Of a stretch of 20,212 nucleotides of DNA, positions 6,770-14,281 are shown in pieces. The notes below the pieces were generated by a model, which worked only from the letters and a program-made list of their open reading frames with translations, searched no databases and was not told the origin of the DNA. How positions within the stretch are numbered: position 1 is the stretch's first letter; each line of letters opens with the position of its first letter. This DNA comes from Euryarchaeota archaeon UBA173. GTDB taxonomy: Archaea > Thermoplasmatota > Poseidoniia > Poseidoniales > Thalassarchaeaceae. The stretch is from positions 2,085 to 22,296 of the forward strand of contig DAJH01000006.1 in NCBI GenBank assembly GCA_002498925.1. The letters run 5' to 3'. The translations under genes and the position numbers were made by a program.

Positions 6770-8512
6770 ATGAGGGAATTGATCAACGAGATACTCTCCC
6801 TTGTAGCTCCGAAACTACAATCTTTAGGCTTCGAGGAGGGAACTTGGGAGCGGCTTGTAGGGCCTTCGACAGTGAGTGGCTCCCTCTCTGACGTGGCCAT
6901 GCCCTGCCATTCCCTGTCCCCTGCGATGAGAAAGAGTCCACTCGATATCGCTACTGAGATTTCTTCAGAGATTTCAGATTGCCTTGAGGGAATCGCCGAT
7001 GTCTCTTCACTAAACGGATTCGTCAATTTTTCAGCTACCGAGTCATGGCTTTCGGCAAGAGTCGAGAACCTAGCCCCAGACTCGAGATTAGGAGTCTCGT
7101 TGGATGATCAAAGGGTTATCGCCGTTGATTATTCAGCACCCAACGTAGCCAAAGAGATGCATGTTGGACACCTTAGATCGACGGTGATAGGGGATGCAAT
7201 AGTGAGGATGTTGGAATTCAAAGGGCATATTGTCCACAGGGAGAATCACGTAGGCGATTGGGGCACTCCTTTCGGGATGCTAATCGAGCATCTTCTGGAC
7301 ATAGGGGAAGGCGAGGTAGCCGGGGAAAAGGGAATTTCAGACTTCGATCTGTTTTACAAACAGGCAAGGACGAAGTTCGATGAGAATCCAGAATTTGCGG
7401 AGAGGGCGAGGTCCAGGGTCGTCAAATTACAAAGCGAAGAGGAAGAAACTCTCAGGTTATGGAATGTTCTCGTGAACGTCTCAACTAATTACTTCAATGA
7501 GGTATATTCTATGTTGGGGGTCCTTCTAACCGATGAAGACCTAATGGGTGAGTCGGCATATAGGCATTTACTGCCTAACGTGGTCGATAGGCTGACGGAA
7601 ATAGGGATTCTCGAGAATAGCGATGGGGCGGACGTAGTATTTCTTGGCGGAAACTGGGTAAATCGCGATGGCGAACCCTTCCCTGTGATGATTAGAAAGG
7701 CAGATGGTGGATTCAATTATTCAACGTCAGACCTAGCTTGCATTATAGACAGGGTCGAGAGGCTCGGCTGTGACGATCTCTTGTATGTGGTCGGAACTCC
7801 TCAGAAGCAACATTTCGAGATGGTTTTCGAGGTTGCAAAAAGATCAGGATTCATGAATCAGGAACACCGTGCAGTTCACGTAAACTTTGGTTCAGTCCTA
7901 GACTCAGATGGACAGATGTTGAAGAGTAGGAAGGGCCAGAATGTAAAGCTGGTTGATCTTCTCAGAGAGGCGGTGACTAGGGCCGAATTATCCATTTCCG
8001 AGAAGAACCCCGATCTCAGTGGTGACGAGAGGAAGAATGTAGCTAGGATGATCGGCATCGGCGCCGTGAAATATTCCGACCTGTCATCAGATAGAACCAA
8101 GGACTATGTTTTCGACTGGGACAGGATGCTTTCATTCGAAGGGAATACGGCCCCCTATCTCCAGTATGCACACGCAAGGATTTGCAGTATCTTCTCTCGT
8201 TCAGGCATTGGAAGAGAATCTGCACGCGGCACAAGGATACAATTGAACACGCCAGAAGAGCGAGCTTTAGCGAAAACACTGGTGACCTTCCCAGAGGCCG
8301 TAGATTATTCCACGGCAGGACTTTATCCACACAGACTTTGTACTCATCTGCACTCTATTGCATCCTCTTTCGCCTCATTCTATGAGGTATGCCACGTGCT
8401 GGATGAAGACGACGAAGTGAAATCAAGTAGACTAGCAATGTGCGATTTGACAGCTAGGGCATTGTCTCTGGGCCTCGGGCTCCTGGGGATAGATTGCCCT
8501 GAGAGGATGTGA
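6770..8512 (+). CDS. argS: Arginyl-tRNA synthetase
   Basis: Class I aminoacyl-tRNA synthetase that charges tRNA-Arg with arginine in the cytosol. The N-terminal ~100 residues form the ArgS-specific additional domain. VDYSAPNVAKEMHVGHLRSTVIGDAI follows, with the HIGH-type motif HVGH at 131-134. GDWGTPFGMLIEHLL and SDLACIIDRVERLGCDDLLYVVGTPQKQHFEMVF are further ArgS catalytic-core signatures. The KMSKS position reads LKSRKGQNVKLVDLL with KSRKG at 385-389, a usual ArgS variant. The C-terminal alpha-bundle begins at NTAPYLQYAHARI and carries the anticodon-binding DALR-like helices. Length is 580 residues. GGTGG precedes the ATG, nine bases after aRF1. It ends tail-to-tail with the M28 peptidase inside a perfect inverted repeat. 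Confidence 0.97.
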   Translation: MRELINEILSLVAPKLQSLGFEEGTWERLVGPSTVSGSLSDVAMPCHSLSPAMRKSPLDIATEISSEISDCLEGIADVSSLNGFVNFSATESWLSARVENLAPDSRLGVSLDDQRVIAVDYSAPNVAKEMHVGHLRSTVIGDAIVRMLEFKGHIVHRENHVGDWGTPFGMLIEHLLDIGEGEVAGEKGISDFDLFYKQARTKFDENPEFAERARSRVVKLQSEEEETLRLWNVLVNVSTNYFNEVYSMLGVLLTDEDLMGESAYRHLLPNVVDRLTEIGILENSDGADVVFLGGNWVNRDGEPFPVMIRKADGGFNYSTSDLACIIDRVERLGCDDLLYVVGTPQKQHFEMVFEVAKRSGFMNQEHRAVHVNFGSVLDSDGQMLKSRKGQNVKLVDLLREAVTRAELSISEKNPDLSGDERKNVARMIGIGAVKYSDLSSDRTKDYVFDWDRMLSFEGNTAPYLQYAHARICSIFSRSGIGRESARGTRIQLNTPEERALAKTLVTFPEAVDYSTAGLYPHRLCTHLHSIASSFASFYEVCHVLDEDDEVKSSRLAMCDLTARALSLGLGLLGIDCPERM

Positions 8513-8525
8513 GTCTAGGACTCAC
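8509..8525. terminator. Perfect inverted repeat spanning both stop codons of convergent genes
   Basis: GTGAGTC-TAG-GACTCAC is a perfect seven-base-pair stem with a three-base loop. The argS TGA (8510-8512) lies in the left arm, and the TAG of the M28 peptidase gene (8515-8517 on the minus strand) overlaps the left arm and loop. Either transcript would therefore fold at its own end. No T-run follows, so a classical intrinsic terminator is not shown; mRNA 3'-end protection or a chance palindrome are alternatives. Confidence 0.35.
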
Positions 8526-10281
8526 CATATGAGAGGTATCTCATCAATGAGCCGAATATCACTCCGGAAACAACCAGGCTCTCTTCATTGAATCTATCCA
8601 TCGAGTCTAGGTATGTGTGGTATTCTATGGAACCAGAGCCATAGCAGACAATGGCATCTCCATATTCCATCCCATCTTCCGGAACATTATCGATATCGTA
8701 AACGAAGGGGGCATGGTCTGAATTATATGGCATGCCAGTCGATTCGATGTCTCTGATGTTGATGCTGTATTTGGCCGACAGTTCGGGAAAGGACTCAGTG
8801 AAGACTCTTGAAATTCCCCTGAGCGATTCAACATCCGACTTGCTATTGCCAAACATCGTCAATCCCGTATTCCTTTCAAGATCAACGTGATTCATGTCTA
8901 GATTAATGTACAGTCGAAGGTTTTCTCCAAGCATGTTCCTGTATTTGTCAACCCATTCTTTGGACCCCCATAGCCCCTCCTCTTCTCCTCCCCATGTGCA
9001 GAAATATAGCGTATGGGCGGGCTCCCCGAGTTGCGACTCGAGTATTCCGAATTGTCGAGCAACTTCCTGCAGTGTCGCAACTCCTGATGTATCGTCCACT
9101 GCACCGGGTCCATTGTATACGGTATCATGGTGGGCGCCCATTATTATCACTGAATCCGACTTTCCCTGGATTACCCCGCAAGGTACATGGATAGTCGCTT
9201 CTCCTTGATTATCAACATCCGTCACCATTTCCAACCTTCCTTCCCCATTTATCACCATGTCAACAATAGTTTCTCCAACGCTCTTCGAGACCATGATGAA
9301 TCCGAAATCATCTGGGATGAAGTCGAATTGACTCTTATCTATCGACTTAAAGTAAGGCACGCAGTCATTACTGACTAGATCATTGCAGTTCTGTTTAGCG
9401 TTGACGGTGATCATGCTGTATACGTCATTTTCTATGGCACGTAGGAGTAGTGCCGTATTTCCCTCGGTACCGTCTTCTAGCCATATCATGCCTATATTGC
9501 TAGATGCAGAACCCCAGTCTGCATCCGAACTTCCATTGCCCAAGTCGATTACATCCATGTTTTCGACGTGATTCACCGATGCAGAACCACTGTAACCTTG
9601 GATGACAAACTCCTCCCTATGGGAAAAATAAGTAATATCTCTATTCACATCTGCAGCAGAACAGGGGGTGGGCCCTCCGATTAGACCCCCTATGCTACCA
9701 GGGACGCAAATCGACAATACAGGTTCGTCACCAATAACAAACATCGGAACATCGAAGTCATCCATTGTCGTAGGAATTCCGGCCGCCGTAAAGTTATTTT
9801 TTATTGATTCTGCAGCATTCAATTCTTCTACAGTTCCAGACATCCTCCCTCCCCAGTCGGGATGCCCAAGATCGACAAGGGACTGTGCGTAGTCTCTAAC
9901 TCGATCTTGTTCGAAGTCGATTAGCTTGTAATCGGGCTCACCTTGAATCCACTCAATAATGTCATCACCGTAGAGCAAGGCACCTCCTGCGCCCCCAACC
10001 ATCAATACTGCCACAACTGCGAGGACCTGGATGGGCATTTCTCGAAACACATTCATTCTATTGCGTACAATTTCAGATGGCTTGAAGGAGGAAGATGCCT
10101 CCAATTTAGCATCCCTCTGCGGACCTCCCTCCCAATCCGCAAATTCTGCTTCGATAACTTCGTCTCCCATAATCCTCTCAATGAGTTCTGATTTATTCCC
10201 GGAAACAGCCAGCCCTCTGGACTTCAGGGCCTCTTTGAGCTCAGAAACGGTAAGCCCCGACCAATCAGAAACTTCATCCAT
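8515..10281 (-). CDS. SAP-domain, membrane-anchored M28-family zinc aminopeptidase
   Basis: Predicted co-catalytic di-zinc exopeptidase of 588 residues. Residues about 5-40 form a SAP motif (LTVSELKEALKSRGLAVSGNKSELIERI). A membrane helix lies at about 84-105 (PIQVLAVVAVLMVGGAGGALL), followed by a PA-like insert and the M28 catalytic domain. Zinc and catalytic residues are all visible: His384 and Asp386 in GAHHDT, Asp396 in GAVDDTSG, Glu433 and Glu434 in GGEEEGLWGS, Asp462 in NLDMNH and His523 in SDHAPF. The N-terminus should be cytosolic and the peptidase outside, consistent with digestion of external peptides. SAP domains usually bind nucleic acid, which is odd at the cell membrane. It is last in the long minus-strand run, 63 bases after ubiX, so it may also have its own promoter. 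The preferred substrate is unknown. Confidence 0.9.
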   Translation of the reverse strand: MDEVSDWSGLTVSELKEALKSRGLAVSGNKSELIERIMGDEVIEAEFADWEGGPQRDAKLEASSSFKPSEIVRNRMNVFREMPIQVLAVVAVLMVGGAGGALLYGDDIIEWIQGEPDYKLIDFEQDRVRDYAQSLVDLGHPDWGGRMSGTVEELNAAESIKNNFTAAGIPTTMDDFDVPMFVIGDEPVLSICVPGSIGGLIGGPTPCSAADVNRDITYFSHREEFVIQGYSGSASVNHVENMDVIDLGNGSSDADWGSASSNIGMIWLEDGTEGNTALLLRAIENDVYSMITVNAKQNCNDLVSNDCVPYFKSIDKSQFDFIPDDFGFIMVSKSVGETIVDMVINGEGRLEMVTDVDNQGEATIHVPCGVIQGKSDSVIIMGAHHDTVYNGPGAVDDTSGVATLQEVARQFGILESQLGEPAHTLYFCTWGGEEEGLWGSKEWVDKYRNMLGENLRLYINLDMNHVDLERNTGLTMFGNSKSDVESLRGISRVFTESFPELSAKYSINIRDIESTGMPYNSDHAPFVYDIDNVPEDGMEYGDAIVCYGSGSIEYHTYLDSMDRFNEESLVVSGVIFGSLMRYLSYGES

Positions 10282-10344
10282 CGAGAATTAACGAGAACTC
10301 TTGACTATTGAACCCATTTGGAAAACGATGTCTCAGGCCTGTGG

Positions 10345-10923
10345 TTAATCAAGTGAAACTTCTTCACCAGTCCATCTTTTACCCAAGTCATGATCTACAT
10401 CTAGCTGGTCTAGTATTCTGGCGACAACAAAGTCGACTAATTCTTCGATCGTTGTCGGTGCGTGGTAGAATCCGGGATTCGCCGGGAGTATGACTACCCC
10501 CCACGAAGACATCTTCGCCATCGCCTCAAGATGAGGGGTGGACATTGGCGTCTCGCGAGGTACCAGGATTAGTTTCCTGCGTTCTTTTATTGCAACAAGA
10601 GCACTTCTGGTAGCCAAGTTATCTGAGATTCCTGCGGCTATCTTGCCTATTGTGGTCCCACTTGCTGGACATACGACACAAGCATCATACTTGGCCGAAC
10701 CAGAAGCTGGCCTTGCAGCCAGGTTAGCGTTGTGGTGCAAGGTCACCCCATTCAGTTCCGAAATCTCATCAGGCTCCATTCCACATTCTAAATCTAGATT
10801 GATCGCACCCGCCCCAGTCACTATCAAATCGACATCCCATCCGGAGTCGCTTAACTGCTCGACGAGTCTAACGCCATATCTGGCTCCTGACGCCCCGGTA
10901 ATCGCCACCACTGCCTTCGGCAT
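10345..10923 (-). CDS. ubiX: Flavin prenyltransferase UbiX
   Basis: Joins a dimethylallyl group to FMN to make prenylated FMN, the cofactor of UbiD-type decarboxylases. The 192 residues carry the flavoprotein start AVVAITGASGARYGVRLVEQL, the SGSAKYDACVVCPASGTTIGKIAAGISDNLATRSALVAIKERRKLILVPRETPMS core, with the 'D.L..R...V.LKERR.LvL..RE.P' signature, and the ending AMAKMSSWGVVILPANPGFYHAPTTIEELVDFVVARILDQL. This is the bacterial/archaeal UbiX/Pad1 family at normal length. No ubiD is in the window. It follows the class V PLP enzyme by 37 bases on the same strand. In archaea the product may serve a UbiD needed for the mevalonate-type or quinone pathways, but nothing here decides which. Confidence 0.95.
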   Translation of the reverse strand: MPKAVVAITGASGARYGVRLVEQLSDSGWDVDLIVTGAGAINLDLECGMEPDEISELNGVTLHHNANLAARPASGSAKYDACVVCPASGTTIGKIAAGISDNLATRSALVAIKERRKLILVPRETPMSTPHLEAMAKMSSWGVVILPANPGFYHAPTTIEELVDFVVARILDQLDVDHDLGKRWTGEEVSLD

Positions 10924-10960
10924 GTATGGTGGGCTACACCCAATAGACTTGAATGGTTGC

Positions 10961-12154
10961 CTAATCGCCTAGGATCTCCTTGAGGGCCTTTCCGAGGTAT
11001 ACATATTCGTCTTCATGATTGTAAAGTTGGGCAGAAATTCTGATGTATTTGGTACCATGATGAACCCAGGGCATTACCGGGACCTGAATCCTGTAATCAT
11101 CGTATAGTAAATTGTGAATGGGGTCACCTTCCATTCCAGGGGTGGTAATTTCGCCCTCCCATGGGAACTCTACAGCGGCAAGTGCTGAAATCATGGATTC
11201 GGGCGTCGGGGGAGTTGTCCCCAAGGCCTCACAGATTATTCTCCTCGCCTTTATCGCCAGTGACCTGTTTTTCTCCATTATTGCCGGCCAGCCACCTTCA
11301 ACGAGCCCCTCCATATAATTCAGTGCAAATGGAATGCAAAGCCAAGGCGTCGGATCTTGTGTTCCCGGCCAATCGAATTCGAATCTGAACTTCTCTTGGG
11401 CAGTGCCATCGCTAGAATGGCCATGACCGATATTTAGGGGCTTAATCAAATTCTTCCTGTCTTCCCTGATGTGTAGGAATGCTGAACCTTTTGGTGTGCA
11501 AATCCATTTGTGACAGTTCCCTGTGATGTAAGCAGGCTGTAGTTCGGAGATATCTATATTGACGATTCCCGGGCCATGTGCCGCATCCAGCAGAACATCG
11601 ACACCCATTCCTTGGATTTCCTTGACCAGTTTCTCAAATGGCATCCTGAGGCCTGTTGGACTGGTAACGGTGTCTATCATTGCAAGAACTGTTTTCTCGG
11701 TCACTGCATCAAGTAGTGGGCTAATGACTTCCTCTTCATTACTAACTCTGAATGGGATATCGACCACTACTGCTTCGGCCCCGGACCTAGAGGTGACGTA
11801 GTCGATAGCGTTCCAACATGCTTGATATGCGTGATTTGGAACAATTATTTCATCTCCTTTTTTCAGGTCAAGAGACCTCAAGATCGTATTGACCCCTGCA
11901 GTGGCATTGGTCACAAAGACCATCCCATCGGGATCAGCATTCATGAATTCAGAAATCGCGATAATAGATTTCCACCACATTTCGCGACTTCCTCTCTCGA
12001 CGAAAAGTACTGGGTCCCTCTCCATTAATTTCCTAATTCTATCCTGCTCCTCCAATACGGCGACTGGTGCGGCCCCGAAGGAACCATGATTCAGAAATAC
12101 GGTCTCATCATCAAGTCCCCAGTGCTCCGACAATTCGCCCTTCCTTGGAATCAT
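10961..12154 (-). CDS. Class V aminotransferase-fold PLP enzyme (isopenicillin-N epimerase-like)
   Basis: PLP-dependent enzyme of the cysteine-desulfurase/CefD superfamily, acting on an unknown amino acid. The start ELSEHWGLDDETVFLNHGSFGAAP is typical of CefD-like members. TNATAGVNTILRSL forms the phosphate-binding turn, and VDVLLDAAHGPG supplies the Asp that pairs with the pyridine nitrogen and the stacking-region His. ITGNCHKWICTPKGSAFL gives the Schiff-base lysine (Lys216). The ATG at 12154 overlaps the lipB TGA as ATGA, a classical coupled junction, giving 397 residues; an upstream start at 12175 would add seven. It lacks the mobile C-terminal Cys loop expected of IscS/NifS or SufS, so cysteine desulfuration to feed LipA is not supported although its position after lipB invites the idea. 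Ergothioneine-type or kynureninase-like lyase activity is possible. Confidence 0.87.
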   Translation of the reverse strand: MIPRKGELSEHWGLDDETVFLNHGSFGAAPVAVLEEQDRIRKLMERDPVLFVERGSREMWWKSIIAISEFMNADPDGMVFVTNATAGVNTILRSLDLKKGDEIIVPNHAYQACWNAIDYVTSRSGAEAVVVDIPFRVSNEEEVISPLLDAVTEKTVLAMIDTVTSPTGLRMPFEKLVKEIQGMGVDVLLDAAHGPGIVNIDISELQPAYITGNCHKWICTPKGSAFLHIREDRKNLIKPLNIGHGHSSDGTAQEKFRFEFDWPGTQDPTPWLCIPFALNYMEGLVEGGWPAIMEKNRSLAIKARRIICEALGTTPPTPESMISALAAVEFPWEGEITTPGMEGDPIHNLLYDDYRIQVPVMPWVHHGTKYIRISAQLYNHEDEYVYLGKALKEILGD

Positions 12155-12825
12155 GCCAAAACTTCCGGAGTCCAATTTTCAGGGCTCATCGGGGCCCTCT
12201 TCAGAATTTCCTCGCAGGTTTCGAGTAATGCTTCCTCGAAACGACGAACGTCCAGGGGATTCCCAAATTTATCTTGCGAGTACCCAAGCTGGTGCAAACT
12301 TGTGTGGGTCCCTCTAATCATCCCACAGCCCTCCAGGTCCTCGACCCTAGAGCCAGGGGTATCGACATTTATCGACATCCCGTGGCGACTTACCCAGTGC
12401 AAGAATGAAAGCCCTATCGAACAGACCTTATGGCCGTCTACCCAAGCCCCCTGCATGGACTCGTCTTTGTAAGACTCCACCCCGCATTTTTTCATAGCAG
12501 CGATGGCCCAATCCTCTAGTATTCCGATGATCTTCCTGACACTCTGATCTTCCACTTCCCATTTGATGATGGGATAGACCACCAACTGCCCGGGGCCATG
12601 CCAAGTAATTCCCCCGCCTCTATCTGTGTCCATAGTGGGGTATCCGTCAATCTCTACACCATCCCTCCTGGCCTTCGGCCCAATCGTGACGACTTCTGGA
12701 TGCTCTACAATGATGAGGGTATCTGGAATATTTCCTTCAATCCTGTCCCTCTGAAGGTCCTTCATGGCCTCAGACACAACTGAGTGTTCAGCCATTCCGG
12801 CCCTGAGGACTCTGATCGCCCTCAT
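12151..12825 (-). CDS. lipB: Octanoyltransferase LipB
   Basis: Moves octanoate from octanoyl-ACP to the lipoyl-domain lysine of 2-oxoacid dehydrogenase E2 subunits, the first step of lipoate synthesis in place. The motif DRGGGITWHGPGQLVVYPIIKW is diagnostic. The catalytic lysine (Lys133 in KVCSIGLSF) and acyl-carrying cysteine (Cys167 in EGCGMIRGTHTSL) are both present. The ATG at 12825 has GAGGT seven bases upstream, overlapping the stop of the E3 gene. A start at 12861 would extend 36 bases into E3 and is less likely. The short form gives 224 residues, normal for LipB. It sits directly after E3 of the dehydrogenase operon whose E2 it must modify, with lipA at the head of the same run, so the lipoylation supply and its client are under one control. 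Confidence 0.95.
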   Translation of the reverse strand: MRAIRVLRAGMAEHSVVSEAMKDLQRDRIEGNIPDTLIIVEHPEVVTIGPKARRDGVEIDGYPTMDTDRGGGITWHGPGQLVVYPIIKWEVEDQSVRKIIGILEDWAIAAMKKCGVESYKDESMQGAWVDGHKVCSIGLSFLHWVSRHGMSINVDTPGSRVEDLEGCGMIRGTHTSLHQLGYSQDKFGNPLDVRRFEEALLETCEEILKRAPMSPENWTPEVLA

Positions 12826-12835
12826 TCTCCATACC

Positions 12836-14272
12836 TCATGCTGAGTGGATGGCATGCCCAAGGGTCTTCAGGACGCCCTCGTGGAATGCCTCGGTCATTG
12901 TCGGGTGAGCGTGAACTGTTTCAGCAATATCCTCCAAAAGTGCGCCCATTTCCAAGGCCAAGATGAATTCACCATGGAGCTCTGCCACATGACTTCCAAC
13001 TGCTTGGATTCCTAATATCACATGATCAGACTCCCTGGCCACTACTCTGACAAAGCCACCGGTCTTCTCTGCCTCCAGAGTCAGTGCTCTCCCATTCGCT
13101 GCTAGTGGGAATTTTCCGATAATGACAGCCTCTCCCCTTTCTTCTGCTTCATCTGGCAGAAGTCCAACGGAGACCACTTCTGGCTCGGTGAAAACAATTG
13201 CTGGAATTGATACCTTGTCAAATTCCCTATCAAGCCCCGAAATTATTTCTGCTACCATTTCCCCTTGGGCACTGGCTTTGTGGGCCAACATTGGTTCTCC
13301 TGAAACGTCTCCTATTGCATATACGCCAGGGACATTTGTCCTGCACTGCCTGTCTATCCTGATGAATCGCCCAGTTGCATCCATCCTCACTCCTGTTTTC
13401 TCTAATCCCCAGTCCCTGGTATTCGGACTTCTCCCAACAGTAACCAATACCTTGTCTACTTTCAGAGTATGCTCCTCTCCCCCTTTCTCGAATTTCAACT
13501 CGACCTTCTTCGAGGCCCCCTTGCCCTTCACCTCTGCCCCTCTGGCGAGGGAGTTAGTGTGTACGATTACTCCGTGTTTCTTTAGCCATATTTCAAGTGG
13601 CCTACGCAATTCCTTATCGAATATGCCAAGTATGCTGTCCATGCCCTCAACGACAGTGACTTCAGATCCCAGTTTGGCGAGTGCACAACCCAGCTCAAGG
13701 CCGATGTACCCACCTCCAACAATCGCCACCTTTTTTGGTAGATTTTTAAGATCTAGAGCACCAGTAGATGAGAGAATAAATTCTTCATCACATGGCATAA
13801 ATGGCAAGTCGATATGACTCGATCCAGTGGCTAATATGACATTTTCTGCCTCGATTTCGATAGTTCCGTCTGAAGTTTCAACCAGGCACCTATTGGAAGA
13901 TGTGAAATTCGCCCAACCCTTGACCAGCTCTACGCCAGCCGCTTTCAAGAGTCCCTCGACACCCTTGTTTAACCGTTCAACAATGCCATCTTTCCATGAA
14001 ACTAGGGCCGACATGTCCAGACTCGGCTCTCCCGAAACTGAGATTCCCATATGTCCTCCCTCCGACGCGTGCCGGCTGAGGGACTCGAAACGCTCTGCCG
14101 CGTGAATCATTGCCTTGCTGGGGATGCAGCCTCTGATTAGACAGGTCCCTCCCGCCTTATCTCCCTCGACAACTATCGTGTCCAGGCCTAACTGCCCCGA
14201 CCTAATTCCAGCAACGTATCCTCCCGGCCCAGCACCGACAACGAGAACCTGACACTTCCTTAGTTCGCCCAT
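12836..14272 (-). CDS. lpdA: Dihydrolipoamide dehydrogenase, E3 component
   Basis: FAD flavoprotein that reoxidises the dihydrolipoyl arm of E2 and passes electrons to NAD+. It has the N-terminal FAD motif VLVVGAGPGGYVAGI, the redox-active disulfide GGTCLIRGCIPSKAMI (Cys44 and Cys49), the NAD motif VAIVGGGYIGLELGCALAKLG, the second FAD motif GVYAIGDVSGEPMLAHKASAQG, and the C-terminal HAHPTMTEAFHEGV with the His456-Glu461 base pair. Its 478 residues match family size. GAGG lies before the ATG, nine bases after E2. The strength of the match and the operon context (E1-alpha, E1-beta, E2, E3) make it the dedicated E3 of this complex, though a single E3 often serves several complexes and the glycine cleavage system. 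Confidence 0.97.
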   Translation of the reverse strand: MGELRKCQVLVVGAGPGGYVAGIRSGQLGLDTIVVEGDKAGGTCLIRGCIPSKAMIHAAERFESLSRHASEGGHMGISVSGEPSLDMSALVSWKDGIVERLNKGVEGLLKAAGVELVKGWANFTSSNRCLVETSDGTIEIEAENVILATGSSHIDLPFMPCDEEFILSSTGALDLKNLPKKVAIVGGGYIGLELGCALAKLGSEVTVVEGMDSILGIFDKELRRPLEIWLKKHGVIVHTNSLARGAEVKGKGASKKVELKFEKGGEEHTLKVDKVLVTVGRSPNTRDWGLEKTGVRMDATGRFIRIDRQCRTNVPGVYAIGDVSGEPMLAHKASAQGEMVAEIISGLDREFDKVSIPAIVFTEPEVVSVGLLPDEAEERGEAVIIGKFPLAANGRALTLEAEKTGGFVRVVARESDHVILGIQAVGSHVAELHGEFILALEMGALLEDIAETVHAHPTMTEAFHEGVLKTLGHAIHSA

Positions 14273-14281
14273 CTCGAATCC

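Noticed and set aside
6334..7026. 230-residue minus-strand frame across the aRF1/argS junction
   Set aside because: It is a shadow of two certain genes, is low-complexity and Ser-rich, and has no recognisable domain.
13122..13817. 231-residue plus-strand frame inside lpdA
   Set aside because: Antisense to E3, whose motifs are complete; the shadow has Ser/Pro/Thr-rich composition typical of reverse-frame translation.
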